From Chara braunii (lineage: Eukaryota > Streptophyta > Charophyceae > Charales > Characeae): a stretch of 29,440 nucleotides of DNA. Of the stretch, positions 19,932 through 27,900 are shown in pieces (the stretch's first letter is position 1; every line of letters starts with the position of its first letter). Location of the stretch: positions 233,591-263,030 of the forward strand of contig BFEA01000433.1 of NCBI GenBank assembly GCA_003427395.1. Reading direction: 5' to 3'. The position numbers and the translations under genes are program-made. The notes below the pieces were generated by a model that was not told the DNA's origin, ran no database searches, and saw only the letters and a program-made list of their open reading frames with translations.

Positions 19932-20520
19932 AAAAGGTTAATGTAAAAGAAATAGCTGAGGGCAGACGGGTGAGGCATCTGAACATTAGCAGGGCCAGCC
20001 TCAGACAAACAGCATGGTTCTGGGGAGCGAAGACGCGGCCAGCCAAATTTGCCTCATTACAATGGAAGATTGAGCACAGATGCCTGCCCACAAACGACTG
20101 GCTCATAAACCAGTCTTACCTGGAACACTGACGAGAAGGGCTTGACCCCCTGGTACAGAGCCTGCAAGAAAGGCTATCCCGGCCGTAAGATCAAGGAAAC
20201 TCTGGACCACGCATTTCTGCAATATCTGGATGCGGTGCTCACATGGCGTTGGTGGGATTGAATTGTGAGACAGCTGGGAATGGAACTGGACTGGCCATGG
20301 GACTGGAAGGCAATCCTTCTTGGAACATGGCACTGCCCATAGGAACCTTCACCGCAAACTTGTTCTCCCTGGGAAGGAACGCGGTACTCTGGGGGCTTTG
20401 GTGGAAATGCTGCATTCATGTCATGATGGGGGTAAAGGTGGAGGGGGAAGAAGCCTCAGAAGCCATTTGTTAGTTCATATAAACAGAACTTCTCGCACAG
20501 TGGGAAAAAGATAAAGGAAA
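19932..20520 (+). pseudogene. LINE 2 C-terminal zinc-binding domain (ligands lost)
   Basis: FASLQWKIEHRCLPTNDWLI aligns with LINE 1 FVALQWQIVHRCLPTNDWLI. After a frameshift near 20131, WYRACKKGYPGRKIKETLDH and AFLQY align with the LINE 1 zinc motif. The first Cys is Tyr (20154), the second Cys is kept (20163), His is kept (20208) and the last Cys is Tyr (20223). Both losses fit TGY to TAY, G-to-A transitions. DWPWDWKAILLG and AVLWGLWWKCC follow in other frames. Confidence 0.82.
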
Positions 20521-20810
20521 ACTGCAATTTTATCGCCAAAAAAAGACATTATGAAAGAAATCAGATCAAGCACACATATCGATTTCTCCCTCACATCTGA
20601 TTCTCTATCAGGGGCAATACGGGGCTGCACTATCCACACCAACCAAGATCACAAAGGTTTGGACCACGGCGCCATATCCCCCTCCCTCAGACTCACTAAG
20701 GAATGATACACAGGTAAAAGCTTTTACTACGTCAACAACGCCCTCCTCACCAGTATCATTTCAATCCGAGCTGAAAACACTACTAACAACACAAACACAA
20801 CTACAACCAA

Positions 20811-21317
20811 ATGAGGACATGTATACTAGATTCCCTGAAATCGTTAAGAACATCAGTAAAAAAAACAGCACAAGCCTCCAGAAAACTAGTGTCACAAAGA
20901 AAAGAAAGAGAAACGACCCTCATAAACGCGATAGAAATAGCAGAATTACAGCGGCAGAAACAACCAAACTCAACATTCTATGCAGAGCTACTGGACAAAT
21001 CCAAGGAAGAACTCACCGAGTGGATCAAAATAAAGCTCAATGACCTACTAAGGGCAAGAGTAAAAGATTGGGAACTGAACGAAAAAATATCAAAATTCTT
21101 CTTCCAAAAGATTAAAGCTAACTCCAGGAACTCTAAAATAGAATGTCTTCAAGATGAGAATGAAAACCCAGGTACAAAAACGACAAAGCTAGTCAACCTA
21201 GCAACCTCCTTTTACAAACAACTCTATACTTCTGAAACCCCAGTAGACGGCAACAACGCGACAAAAAGAGCAAGAGAAAAATTCTTAACACATCTAGACC
21301 GATCCTTCTGTTGCTAA
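20811..21317 (+). pseudogene. LINE 3 region upstream of RT
   Basis: Lys/Glu/Gln-rich helical stretch with WELNEKISKFFFQKIKANSR and LVNLATSFYKQLYTSETPV, matching the segment that precedes the RT fingers in plant LINEs (typically KxSKFFF..K and FYxxLY). Closes at TAA 21315. The next RT segment is in another frame. Confidence 0.75.
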
Positions 21318-21318
21318 A

Positions 21319-21832
21319 TCATCAGAAGAACCCATATCATTAGAAGAACTTTACACAGCCCTCAAGGGCCTCTACACAGCCCTCAAGGACCTCAAACCTA
21401 ATAAAGCTCCAGGCAGGGACGACCTTTCTAAAGAATTTTGGATGACAGGTTCGTCCACTCCTCCTTAGTTTCCTCACCAGAGCATGGGAGGAAGAATCGC
21501 TAGGCCCAGACCTGAGCACGGGAGTGGTAAGACTTCTATACAAAAAAGGTAATCGAGAGGATATAAAGAATTACAGACCCATCTCACTATTGAATGTAGC
21601 ATACAAAATTCAGGCCAAACTACTAGCCACCAGAATAAACCGGATTACAGGAGGATGCTTTCACCTAGACCAGACAGGGTTCATTCCAGGAACACTAATA
21701 CTAGACAATGTAATGTCCCTCTGCGAATCCACAAGGATAATTAGCCAAAAACGGACTGCAACCTTGATTCTCTTCTTCGATTTTGAAAAAACTGGGATTT
21801 CCTTCAGGCCAGCATGGAAAAAATGGGAGTAG
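21319..21832 (+). pseudogene. LINE 3 RT fingers and palm start
   Basis: From 21319 EEPISLEELYTALK leads to KPNKAPGRDDLSKEFW, then a frameshift. From 21524 come VRLLYKKGNREDIKNYRPIS, LLNVAYKIQAKLLATRINRI, LDQTGFIPG and FFDFEKT. The normal AYD after DFEK is missing, apparently through a short deletion, and the reading moves to a third frame (EKMGVGPIFRKWVRILYNDA, IRQGDPLA). A 21-bp in-frame tandem duplication lies at 21352-21393. Confidence 0.8.
21352..21393 (+). repeat. 21-bp tandem duplication in LINE 3 RT
   Basis: TACACAGCCCTCAAGGRCCTC occurs twice back to back (21352 and 21373), giving LYTALKG-LYTALKD in the protein. Only one base differs. Confidence 0.9.
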
Positions 21833-21968
21833 GCCCGATCTTCAGGAAATGGGTGAGAATACTCTACAATGACGCACAAGGGATAGTTCAGGTCAACGGC
21901 TTCCTCTCGAACCCCTACCCAATGACAAGGTCAATAAGGCAAGGAGACCCACTAGCCTGTCTGCTTGT

Positions 21969-23240
21969 TAAAAGGACTTGTTGTTCTGAAAAATATTAAT
22001 TCAATGCATGTCGTAAACGAATTCGATTGAAAGAAAGCAGATAAGGTCAAACGGATTTGGTATTTTTCCCTAGGATTGATCCGTTCTATCCCGAATGACC
22101 TTATCTATATGTACCTGTCCAAATGATTTTCATTTTTTATCTCCTTCGATTTCTTTTCATCCTAGTTACCCATGACGTAGGAGATGAGAATAATTGAAAC
22201 CTACTTGCGGTGAACACATCCCCTATCTCTAGGAAGCATCTGGGGCGGGGATTCGTTGCTTTAGGAGCTGACCCTGTTATCGACCCAGAATGGACTGTTC
22301 TACGGGGGGGTATTTGGCCGATTCGGTGGAGACGGCCCGACTTCTGAGATCCGAATCTTGTGCTCGGACGAGGAGGAGGAGTACCCCAGATCCTAGAGAG
22401 AGGGGCATGCAACACTTCAAGCAATGCCCCTGATCAAGAATCATCCGCAAAACAACTTGTCAACCAAGAAGATTGAGAGAGTATGGAAAAAGGTGTGAGC
22501 GCGTACAATCTTAGGTTGGCGGTAGGCTGGAATGAATGACTTGGCAACGCGTCTCATCAAGTCAAAATTGAGGTTGTCCAACCACCATGTTGGCAGCATC
22601 AATGTTATTTTCGATTAGCCAACTTCTCGTTTGCAGTTGTTTGATTGTTTTGTAGTGTTTGACCTGAGGCGGTCGGATTGTTTTTGATCTTGTGTTATTG
22701 GATGTATGAGATGATGATTTGTATTCTTTCAGTTATCTTTTCATATTGGAAATATGATCCTATCGACTACGGTCGATTCCCTTTGATGTAATTATATGTG
22801 TGGTTGTTAAAATTTTCTTTTGACGGTGTGTTTAAGGGACTAGGATGAATTGGGGTTCCACGCTTGGTTGAGACCCTCCTAATCGACCGGCGTCCGCTTC
22901 GTACCTAGGAGATCAGCGCCCTAGGAAAGGACGACGATCGGGTTCACTTGGCGTTAACTAAGCGTATCTATACTACAGCGAACGAGCAAACGCCCTCGGC
23001 TGACCTACCTATGCAATTGCATCTAAAAACTTTCGCACGTGGGTCAGTAGCTCGGTAGGGATACGCCCCTAAGGGTGGTGACAGCCCCTTAGGGAAGGAA
23101 AGCTTATGCCCAACGGGAACCTATCCTGTCGTAGGGGACCGTGGGATGTACAGCTGGCGCACCCGGCTAGAGCGGCGAAGGGACAATGCAACCGCGGCCG
23201 TCTCGGCGGCTCGCGGGATTAGTTAGGCGTCGTTCCCGAG
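21969..23240. other. unexplained block, possibly organelle-derived
   Basis: Starts where LINE 3 breaks off. No LINE, gypsy or microsatellite features, and no long open frame. It is AT-rich at 21990-22190 and 22600-22850. From 22880 to 23230 it is a compact GC-balanced stretch of short self-complementary words (for example CGCCCCTAAGGGTGGTGACA), which gives the impression of structured organellar intron or intergenic DNA. I cannot name a gene in it, and the organelle origin is a guess. Confidence 0.25.
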
Positions 23241-23290
23241 TTGTCTCTAAATTTTGATCTTGTTAAACTCCTGCGTGACATGGTCGGGAG

Positions 23291-23321
23291 GGCTCCCGCC
23301 CTTTGCAAAAAGGCGGGAGCC
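23291..23321. repeat. strong 10-bp hairpin
   Basis: GGCTCCCGCC (23291-23300) pairs perfectly with GGCGGGAGCC (23312-23321) across an 11-nt loop CTTTGCAAAAA, whose T and A runs can extend the stem. Unassigned DNA surrounds it (23241-23740). Confidence 0.75.
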
Positions 23322-23740
23322 AATGCGCTCGACAATGGGCCTGGGCCCTTTTCAGTTGGACACGTGCAGGTTGCCTTCCAGGCTCCAAGCCTTGGCCGTG
23401 TTCTCATTGGCTCGCGGAGGTTGTGTGACGACAATGCTGCTTTCTCATTCGTCAGCGACCACTGCGTGGATGTGTCGGCCTCTTGTTGTGTGTGCATAGG
23501 GCGCAACCAACCAGGCCCTTAGCTTAACTGTGCAGCGCAGCTGTTGCTTCTGAGTAGAGCCAGCAATCGCTCACGTTGCTTTGTAACCAACTGGCGTGCT
23601 GCAACTGTCTGATACCCACATACGAATAATTGTCGAAAATGGGCCTCTTGTGGAAGCCGGGCACAATGCTTGCTGAGGGCCCACAGCCTAGGACACTTGC
23701 ATGTGTGTTACAGCCCCATGAGGACTCAGTCCTCGCACAA

Positions 23741-23791
23741 TCTATTCGTGGGGGAGTAGCACATGCTGGGAACCTGGCCCGGTGTCCCATA
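23741..23791. repeat. short dispersed repeat, copy 2
   Basis: Counterpart of 17208-17258. Just upstream, GAGGACTCAGTCCTC (23720-23734) is a short perfect inverted repeat. Confidence 0.55.
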
Positions 23792-23821
23792 TGAAATTTT
23801 GTACAGAACATTTTGAGATAC

Positions 23822-24287
23822 AAGAGCCATTACCTGGCTTCGGCTGAGAGAAACAAAATTCATAAAAAAACTACTTTATTCAGAAAACCATAAAAGACAT
23901 ACCAAATACCAAGATTCCCAAGTGATGCTCAATAGACCAAACCGAAACCTACCAAAGTCGTCATGTTCTCAATACCAGGCCTCTACCAGGCCTCACACCC
24001 CCATCAAGCTAAGTTACAGGGCAGCATAACCCTCCCCAACTCCACCCGGCTTTGTCCTGGTGACAGCCCCCGGTTGGCCGCTGGAATACTTCCCCAAAAC
24101 AATTCCTCAGGTCTCTCTACCAGGCCTCACGCTCCTGTGAACACAACTTACAGGGTATTCTTGTCCAATCATTAAATTTCAGCTTGTAGTACTTTCACAT
24201 TGATGCCTCCCCACCCAATTGCCCCTTGACAGATGCTATCCACCCCCCTTTTTCCCCAACTAGCCAGTCTTTACTGAGTGAGCCTTT
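23822..24287. other. unassigned DNA with partial internal repeat
   Basis: CTCTACCAGGCCTCAC appears near 23981 and 24115, and CTTACAGGG or GTTACAGGG follows in both, suggesting a diverged direct repeat about 133 bases apart. No gene seen. Confidence 0.4.
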
Positions 24288-24377
24288 TTTTTTTTTTTAA
24301 AAACAGAACCTTATGGCTCTGGCTCCTTTCCATTCTGGGGAGCGTCAGTCCGATTCCTATTCCACTGGCAAGTCAAA

Positions 24378-24388
24378 TTTTACATAGT
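24378..24388. repeat. SINE target-site duplication, 5' copy
   Basis: TTTTACATAGT, repeated exactly at 24937-24947 beyond the poly(A) tail. Confidence 0.9.
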
Positions 24389-24399
24389 ATCCAGCGGCC

Positions 24400-24411
24400 T
24401 AGCTCAGTTGG
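24400..24411 (+). promoter_or_regulatory. Pol III A box of SINE
   Basis: TAGCTCAGTTGG matches the eukaryotic tRNA D-arm A box (TRGCNNAGTGG type). Confidence 0.88.
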
Positions 24412-24443
24412 TTAGGCATGCACGTGGCATTCAGGAGGTTGTG

Positions 24444-24454
24444 GGTTCAAGCCC
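24444..24454 (+). promoter_or_regulatory. Pol III B box of SINE
   Basis: GGTTCAAGCCC matches the B-box consensus GGTTCRANNCC and lies 32 bases after the A box, normal tRNA spacing. Confidence 0.88.
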
Positions 24455-24495
24455 CATGACCGCCTGCGGCGCACCTAGTGCCAACGAACTGGGAT

Positions 24496-24607
24496 AGTCC
24501 TCTGGATAATCCTGATCGGTATTAGCGAAGTCTATGACCAACATGGGTGTGAGTCCTCTGGATAATCCTGATCGGTATTAGTGGAATCTATGACCAACAT
24601 GGGTGTG
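24496..24607 (+). repeat. 56-bp tandem duplication in SINE body
   Basis: AGTCCTCTGGATAATCCTGA begins units at 24496 and 24552. The units differ at about four positions near the middle (GCGAAGT versus GTGGAAT). Confidence 0.93.
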
Positions 24608-24936
24608 AGTGCGAGCACGAGTGGGTTGTGTGTGGTGTGTGGGAGAGTGTTGGCCATAGCCACTGCTGCTACTCGATGAGGGGTGGGGGACAATGAAAAA
24701 GGGAGGCACAGCTACTGGCAGGTCTCGGTCTTTGTGTTAGCCAGACCCCCACTGGCGGCCCCAACCCTATACCCTAAACATTAGGGGCAAGGGGCAACAT
24801 GAAATCTCCCCTTCACAATGAGAGTAAACTATGCTTGCAGGGGTCCCCTCTAGATAGCCTTAGGAGTAGGTTGTGAAAGGCAAAAAACAGAATATGAGAG
24901 AAGAATATAGAAAATAGAGGGGAAAAAAAAAAAAAG

Positions 24937-24947
24937 TTTTACATAGT
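24937..24947. repeat. SINE target-site duplication, 3' copy
   Basis: TTTTACATAGT immediately after the A-rich tail, identical to 24378-24388. Confidence 0.9.
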
Positions 24948-25235
24948 GGAACTCACCCACGCCCCTCCCCGTAACGGTCGGGAGGTCCGAGTAGACGGCA
25001 ATGATTTCTTCCCTTGGGAAAGATGTACGACCTCTCACCCCTGCCTAGATTAGCCTAGCCAACTACTGTGCCGTTCGCTCCTCTCAGCTTGAAAGCTGTT
25101 TGGTACTACATTGCAAAACTAGAGCAGAGCACTGTGTACGTCCTTTGGTGATCGCCCTTACCAAGGCCGGCCTGAGCAACCAGGTGTTGCCCCTTCGGTC
25201 TGAAATCGTAGCAGCCTGCAGTCTGTGTGCTTGAT

Positions 25236-25440
25236 CTTTTTGTTTTTTTTCCTAAATAGAACCTTAGGGTTCCGGCTCCTTTTCCATTCTGAGGAGCATC
25301 AGGCCGATTCCTATTCCACCGGCAAGTCAGAAGAGATTAGAATATGTACTCACTCATGCTCCTCCCCCTCATGGTGTGGAGGCCCGAAGGACAGCATTGA
25401 TTCCCTCACAATGGAGGTATGTACCATTCTTCACCCCTGC
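25236..25440. repeat. dispersed repeat, copy B (empty site)
   Basis: Aligns with both halves of copy A without the SINE. The place corresponding to the insertion reads GGCAAGTCAGAAGAGATTAG, with no tRNA-like DNA. It runs directly into the 157-bp tandem array. Confidence 0.8.
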
Positions 25441-25871
25441 CTAAGTTAGCCTGTTCTGCCGGGTCTCTGCTCGTATCCTATATTTGGTGCTTAAACCCTA
25501 AGACTTCGCTGGCTAACTCTTGTCCGTGACTTATTCCTGGCGGCCGTTTCTGTGTACCGTAGCTGTTGATAATCGTTGTAGTGGTTGCCTGTAATGTCTA
25601 AGTTAGCCTGCTCTTCAAGTTTTATCCTATGTTTGGAGTTGAAACCCTATAACCCTGCTGACTGTCTCTTGTCTATGGCCTGCTCCTGGCAGTTGTTTCT
25701 ATAATGACGCTGTTGATTATACCTATAGTGGTTGCTGGGTTTGTTCTGTGATGCCTAAGTTTGGTGCTAGGAAACTACACCCTCGATGTCTGTCGTTTGC
25801 CTGTAGTCTGTTACTGGCAGTCGTTTCTGTAGTGTGGCCGTTGATTATACCTGTAGTGGTTGCTATGTAAA
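25441..25871. repeat. 157-bp tandem repeat, about 2.7 copies
   Basis: CTAAGTTAGCCTG begins units at 25441 and 25598. A third, internally shortened unit begins CTAAGTTTGGTGC at 25755. Each unit contains GGCRGYYGTTTCTRT and ends TGTAGTGGTTGC or ATAGTGGTTGC. No coding sense. Confidence 0.85.
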
Positions 25872-26059
25872 GACGGTGTTGTTAGAGAATAGGGAGGGGT
25901 CTGTTTGAGAACCGGTGAAGGTTTTCTGTATGGGAAAAGTGTTGCAATTTTGGGGAGGTTGTGTTGGGGGGTTTTGGATAGACTCAATGCATTGAATAAT
26001 GTAACAGGAGTGTGATGGGGAGGGGGGAGGGTCATTGGAATGAACGGTGATATAAGGAT

Positions 26060-26152
26060 GATCTCTTGGGGGTGTGGGGAGGTGGGGAGAGGAGTGGGTT
26101 TGTTGGGGAGAGAGATGGGGGCCAGAGGGGGGGGAGGGGCGGGGGGGGGATT
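26060..26152 (+). repeat. G-rich tract with many G runs
   Basis: Dense runs of three to nine G, including GGGGGGGGAGGGG and GGGGGGGGGA, able in principle to form G-quadruplexes. On the minus strand this is the C-rich 3' part of LINE 4. Confidence 0.8.
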
Positions 26153-26169
26153 GGACCAGTTGTGGATGA

Positions 26170-27153
26170 CTAATGTGTGGTTGATTTGACGGAGATTGTG
26201 CGGGGGTTAGTGGAGTTGTAGGGGTGTTTTGCTGTTCTATTATGATTAGCCAATCTGTCGTTGTTTATTGTACCAAGTAGCCCATTGCCAAGTTTAGTGG
26301 TGGATAACTTTTCGATTCTTTCAGCTGTTTTGTCGGGGTCGGTGGGGAGTTGATTGAGCTGCTTCTTCCAGAGGGCATGCATCTCAGTGTCTATTAGGTG
26401 TTTGATGGTGATGAGTGGATTTACCGGGGTGGTGAGCCGGTCCTCGAAGGTGCTGTCACATCTGTTTTTCCATAACGCCCAGAGGGCGCTTTTCTTCTTT
26501 TTTTATTTTATTTTATGAAACACAGAGGGCGCTTTTCTTGATTTGGGAGGAGAGGAAGTTTTTGAAGCCTTTGAGTGGGAGTGTTTGTTTAAGGTTGACG
26601 GATAGTGTGGCTGGGTTGATTAGGAGGGGGGAGCGCCATGATGTTTCTAGAGCTTGCCAGAGGGATCTGGACTATGGGCAATCTATGAGGCCGTGATTTA
26701 ATGATTCTGGAGTATCAAGGTTGCATACCTTGCACCAAGAGTCTTGTCCTGTGCTGTTTTCATGATTGCATTTATAGACCAACCACTGGTTTACTGGGGC
26801 TGCTCTGAAGGCTATCTCAGGCTGGCTAGCTTGACCGGTCGTGTGGAGAATATTGTAGACCAGGGGACTTTAAGGTGGGTGTTAGCTAGTTGTGGTTCCT
26901 CCTTTGCCCATCTGGTGCTTAGCTTATTGGAGAATAGTCTATATCCTAGTTTGGGTGTGTAGTCGGTTAATTTGTATTGGCCTTGGATGGGGGTAGAGCT
27001 AGATGTCGAATTCCATGTCCATTCCGTGGGGTCAATTTCTAGGTCACTGATACTAGTGAGAGGTTTGTAAACTCTTTTTCTTTCTCCTTCTATGATTCTG
27101 ATTCTTCTCAGGTTGCTGATTATGAATGATCCAATACTTCCTGAATTGACGGG
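26170..27153 (-). pseudogene. LINE 4 C-terminal part with zinc-binding domain
   Basis: Reads on the minus strand. The part at 26812-27153 (IISNLRRIRIIEGERKRVYK, PVKLASL) corresponds to the connection region. After a frameshift near 26810 comes APVNQWLVYKCNHENSTGQD, then WCKVC..ESLNHGLIDC, giving C-x2-C-x9-H-x4-C, a slightly shorter zinc motif than LINE 1. A stop follows the last Cys. Next are SLWQALETSWRSPLL and KKSAL, then a 43-bp interruption at 26497-26539, then WALWKNRC, which restores the ALWxLWxxR-type motif seen as MLWVLWYRR in LINE 1. The tail at 26170-26382 is MHALWKKQLNQLPTDPDKTA and onward. Confidence 0.8.
26481..26539 (-). mobile_element. 27-bp micro-retroposon with 16-bp TSD
   Basis: AGAGGGCGCTTTTCTT occurs exactly at 26481-26496 and 26524-26539. 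Between them lie only 27 bases which, on the minus strand, read GTGTTTCAT then (AAAAT)-like A-rich DNA ending AAAAAAAG. This is the shape of a retroposon truncated almost to its tail, flanked by a target-site duplication. It interrupts the LINE 4 frame between KKSAL and WALWKNRC. Confidence 0.8.
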
Positions 27154-27285
27154 GAACATCAAGGGTGAACGAGGTCAACTCCTACACCTACACATCCTTA
27201 CCACCCTCCTCTTCGCATACGGCCTCACAGTACTTATCAGGGCAACAAACTCCTCTTTTCAGGCACTGACAAAAGCAAGCAAGCA
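27154..27285 (+). repeat. 132-bp inverted repeat, left arm
   Basis: Identical over 132 bases to the reverse complement of 27901-28032. Outer ends read GAACATCAAGGGTG, inner ends AGCAAGCAAGCA. This arm is in register with the LINE 5 RT that follows it. Confidence 0.95.
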
Positions 27286-27900
27286 TTCCAACTGGCCTCA
27301 GAAATGAAAGTTAAGTGGGCAAAAACAGTAGGTTTGGTTGACTGCAGACACCCCCCCACCCATAGAGCTAACCTACCTAGGATTACAGTGGACTGATCCA
27401 GAATCACCAATCCGTTGTCTAGGCATCAACCTCAATCTCAAAGGATGTCATTAAGCATCGGCAGCGACACTCTTGTCTTCAATGGTAATTAGAAGGCACA
27501 CTTGGAAAGCCATACACACTTCAAAAACAATGATGTGGTATTCCACATCCATCTGGTTCCCTACCACAGACTTCCAAAACCAGTTAAGGAAAAAAACAGC
27601 AGCATTCCTATGGACAGGAAACCCAGATAACCAACACTTTATTCACAAGGTATCATGGCAGGTAGTCACCAGCCCAAATGCCAGAGGCGGTCTAGGGCTT
27701 ATTGATCCATCCCGTCAAATACACGCCTTACAAATCAAATGGGTCATAAGATTAGCCCTCCAAGACAACCCGCACTGGACATCACTAGCCCTAAACCACA
27801 TCAGAGAACTCACTCCGAATCCCTCCCTAAATAATGTGACATGCCTCTTCTGGGTTTTTAACAAAGCTTGGCCACTTCCTAAAGGGAAACAGAGACAATC
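27154..27900 (+). pseudogene. LINE 5 RT active-site end and thumb (inverted segment)
   Basis: TLLFAYGLTVLIRATNSSFQ fits the RT block C region, where the catalytic FADD reads FAYG (27213-27224), so it is dead. A shift at the AGCA repeat (27274-27285) leads to AFQLASEMKVKWAKTVG. From 27473, QNQLRKKTAAFLWTGN, KVSWQVVTSPNARGGLGLID and ALQIKWVIRLALQDNPHWTS match the LINE 1 thumb (LTAFLWRG, VAWQVLIQPKDKGGLGILDP). It ends at WPLPKGKQRQS, where the right inverted arm begins. Confidence 0.8.

Larger units (their letters stand above)
18046..20640 (+). mobile_element. LINE 2: C-terminal part, split by solo LTR 2
   Basis: Same family as LINE 1. It holds only the region from the connection domain to the C-terminal zinc-binding domain, so it is 5'-truncated or eroded. 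The copy is cut at 18610 by a 1321-bp solo LTR and resumes at 19932. The conserved order on either side (connection part before, zinc domain after) shows that LTR 2 inserted into a pre-existing LINE. The 3' end is not marked by a clear poly(A), and about 20640 is an estimate. Confidence 0.82.
20780..21968 (+). mobile_element. LINE 3: fragment from pre-RT to RT block B
   Basis: Contains the region between endonuclease and RT and the first RT blocks, spread over three reading frames, then stops abruptly after QGDPLA at about 21967. The catalytic xxDD block, thumb and zinc domain are absent. The downstream boundary to unrelated DNA is sharp, which suggests a deletion or an insertion. No poly(A) or TSD is recognised. 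Confidence 0.8.
24389..24936 (+). mobile_element. tRNA-derived SINE, complete with TSD and poly(A)
   Basis: A 548-bp non-coding retroposon. The head carries a tRNA-like internal RNA polymerase III promoter: A box TAGCTCAGTTGG (24400-24411) and B box GGTTCAAGCCC (24444-24454), followed by a T-arm-like GTGGG/CCCAT stem. The acceptor and anticodon stems do not pair well, so it is not a functional tRNA gene. The body contains a 56-bp tandem duplication. The 3' end is AGGGG followed by a run of 13 A and one G. The element is bounded by the 11-bp duplication TTTTACATAGT and lies inside a repeat whose uninterrupted copy is at 25236-25460. SINEs have no enzymes of their own and use a partner LINE. 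Confidence 0.9.
24288..25075. repeat. dispersed repeat, copy A (interrupted by SINE)
   Basis: A T-run, then CAGAACCTTATGGCTCTGGC and GATTCCTATTCCACTGGCAA, align with 25236-25330. After the SINE the match resumes at 24948 (ACTCACCCACGCCCCTCC, then CACCCCTGCCTAGATTAGCC) against 25350-25455. The two halves are contiguous in copy B, so copy A is the pre-insertion target of the SINE. Confidence 0.82.

Noticed and set aside
21969-23240. Ribosomal RNA or tRNA genes in the unexplained block
   Set aside because: I could not recognise conserved rRNA core segments or a complete tRNA cloverleaf.
24391-24467. Functional tRNA gene
   Set aside because: A and B boxes and a T-arm are present, but acceptor and anticodon stems do not pair, and the unit continues into a poly(A)-tailed body with TSDs. 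It is a SINE head.
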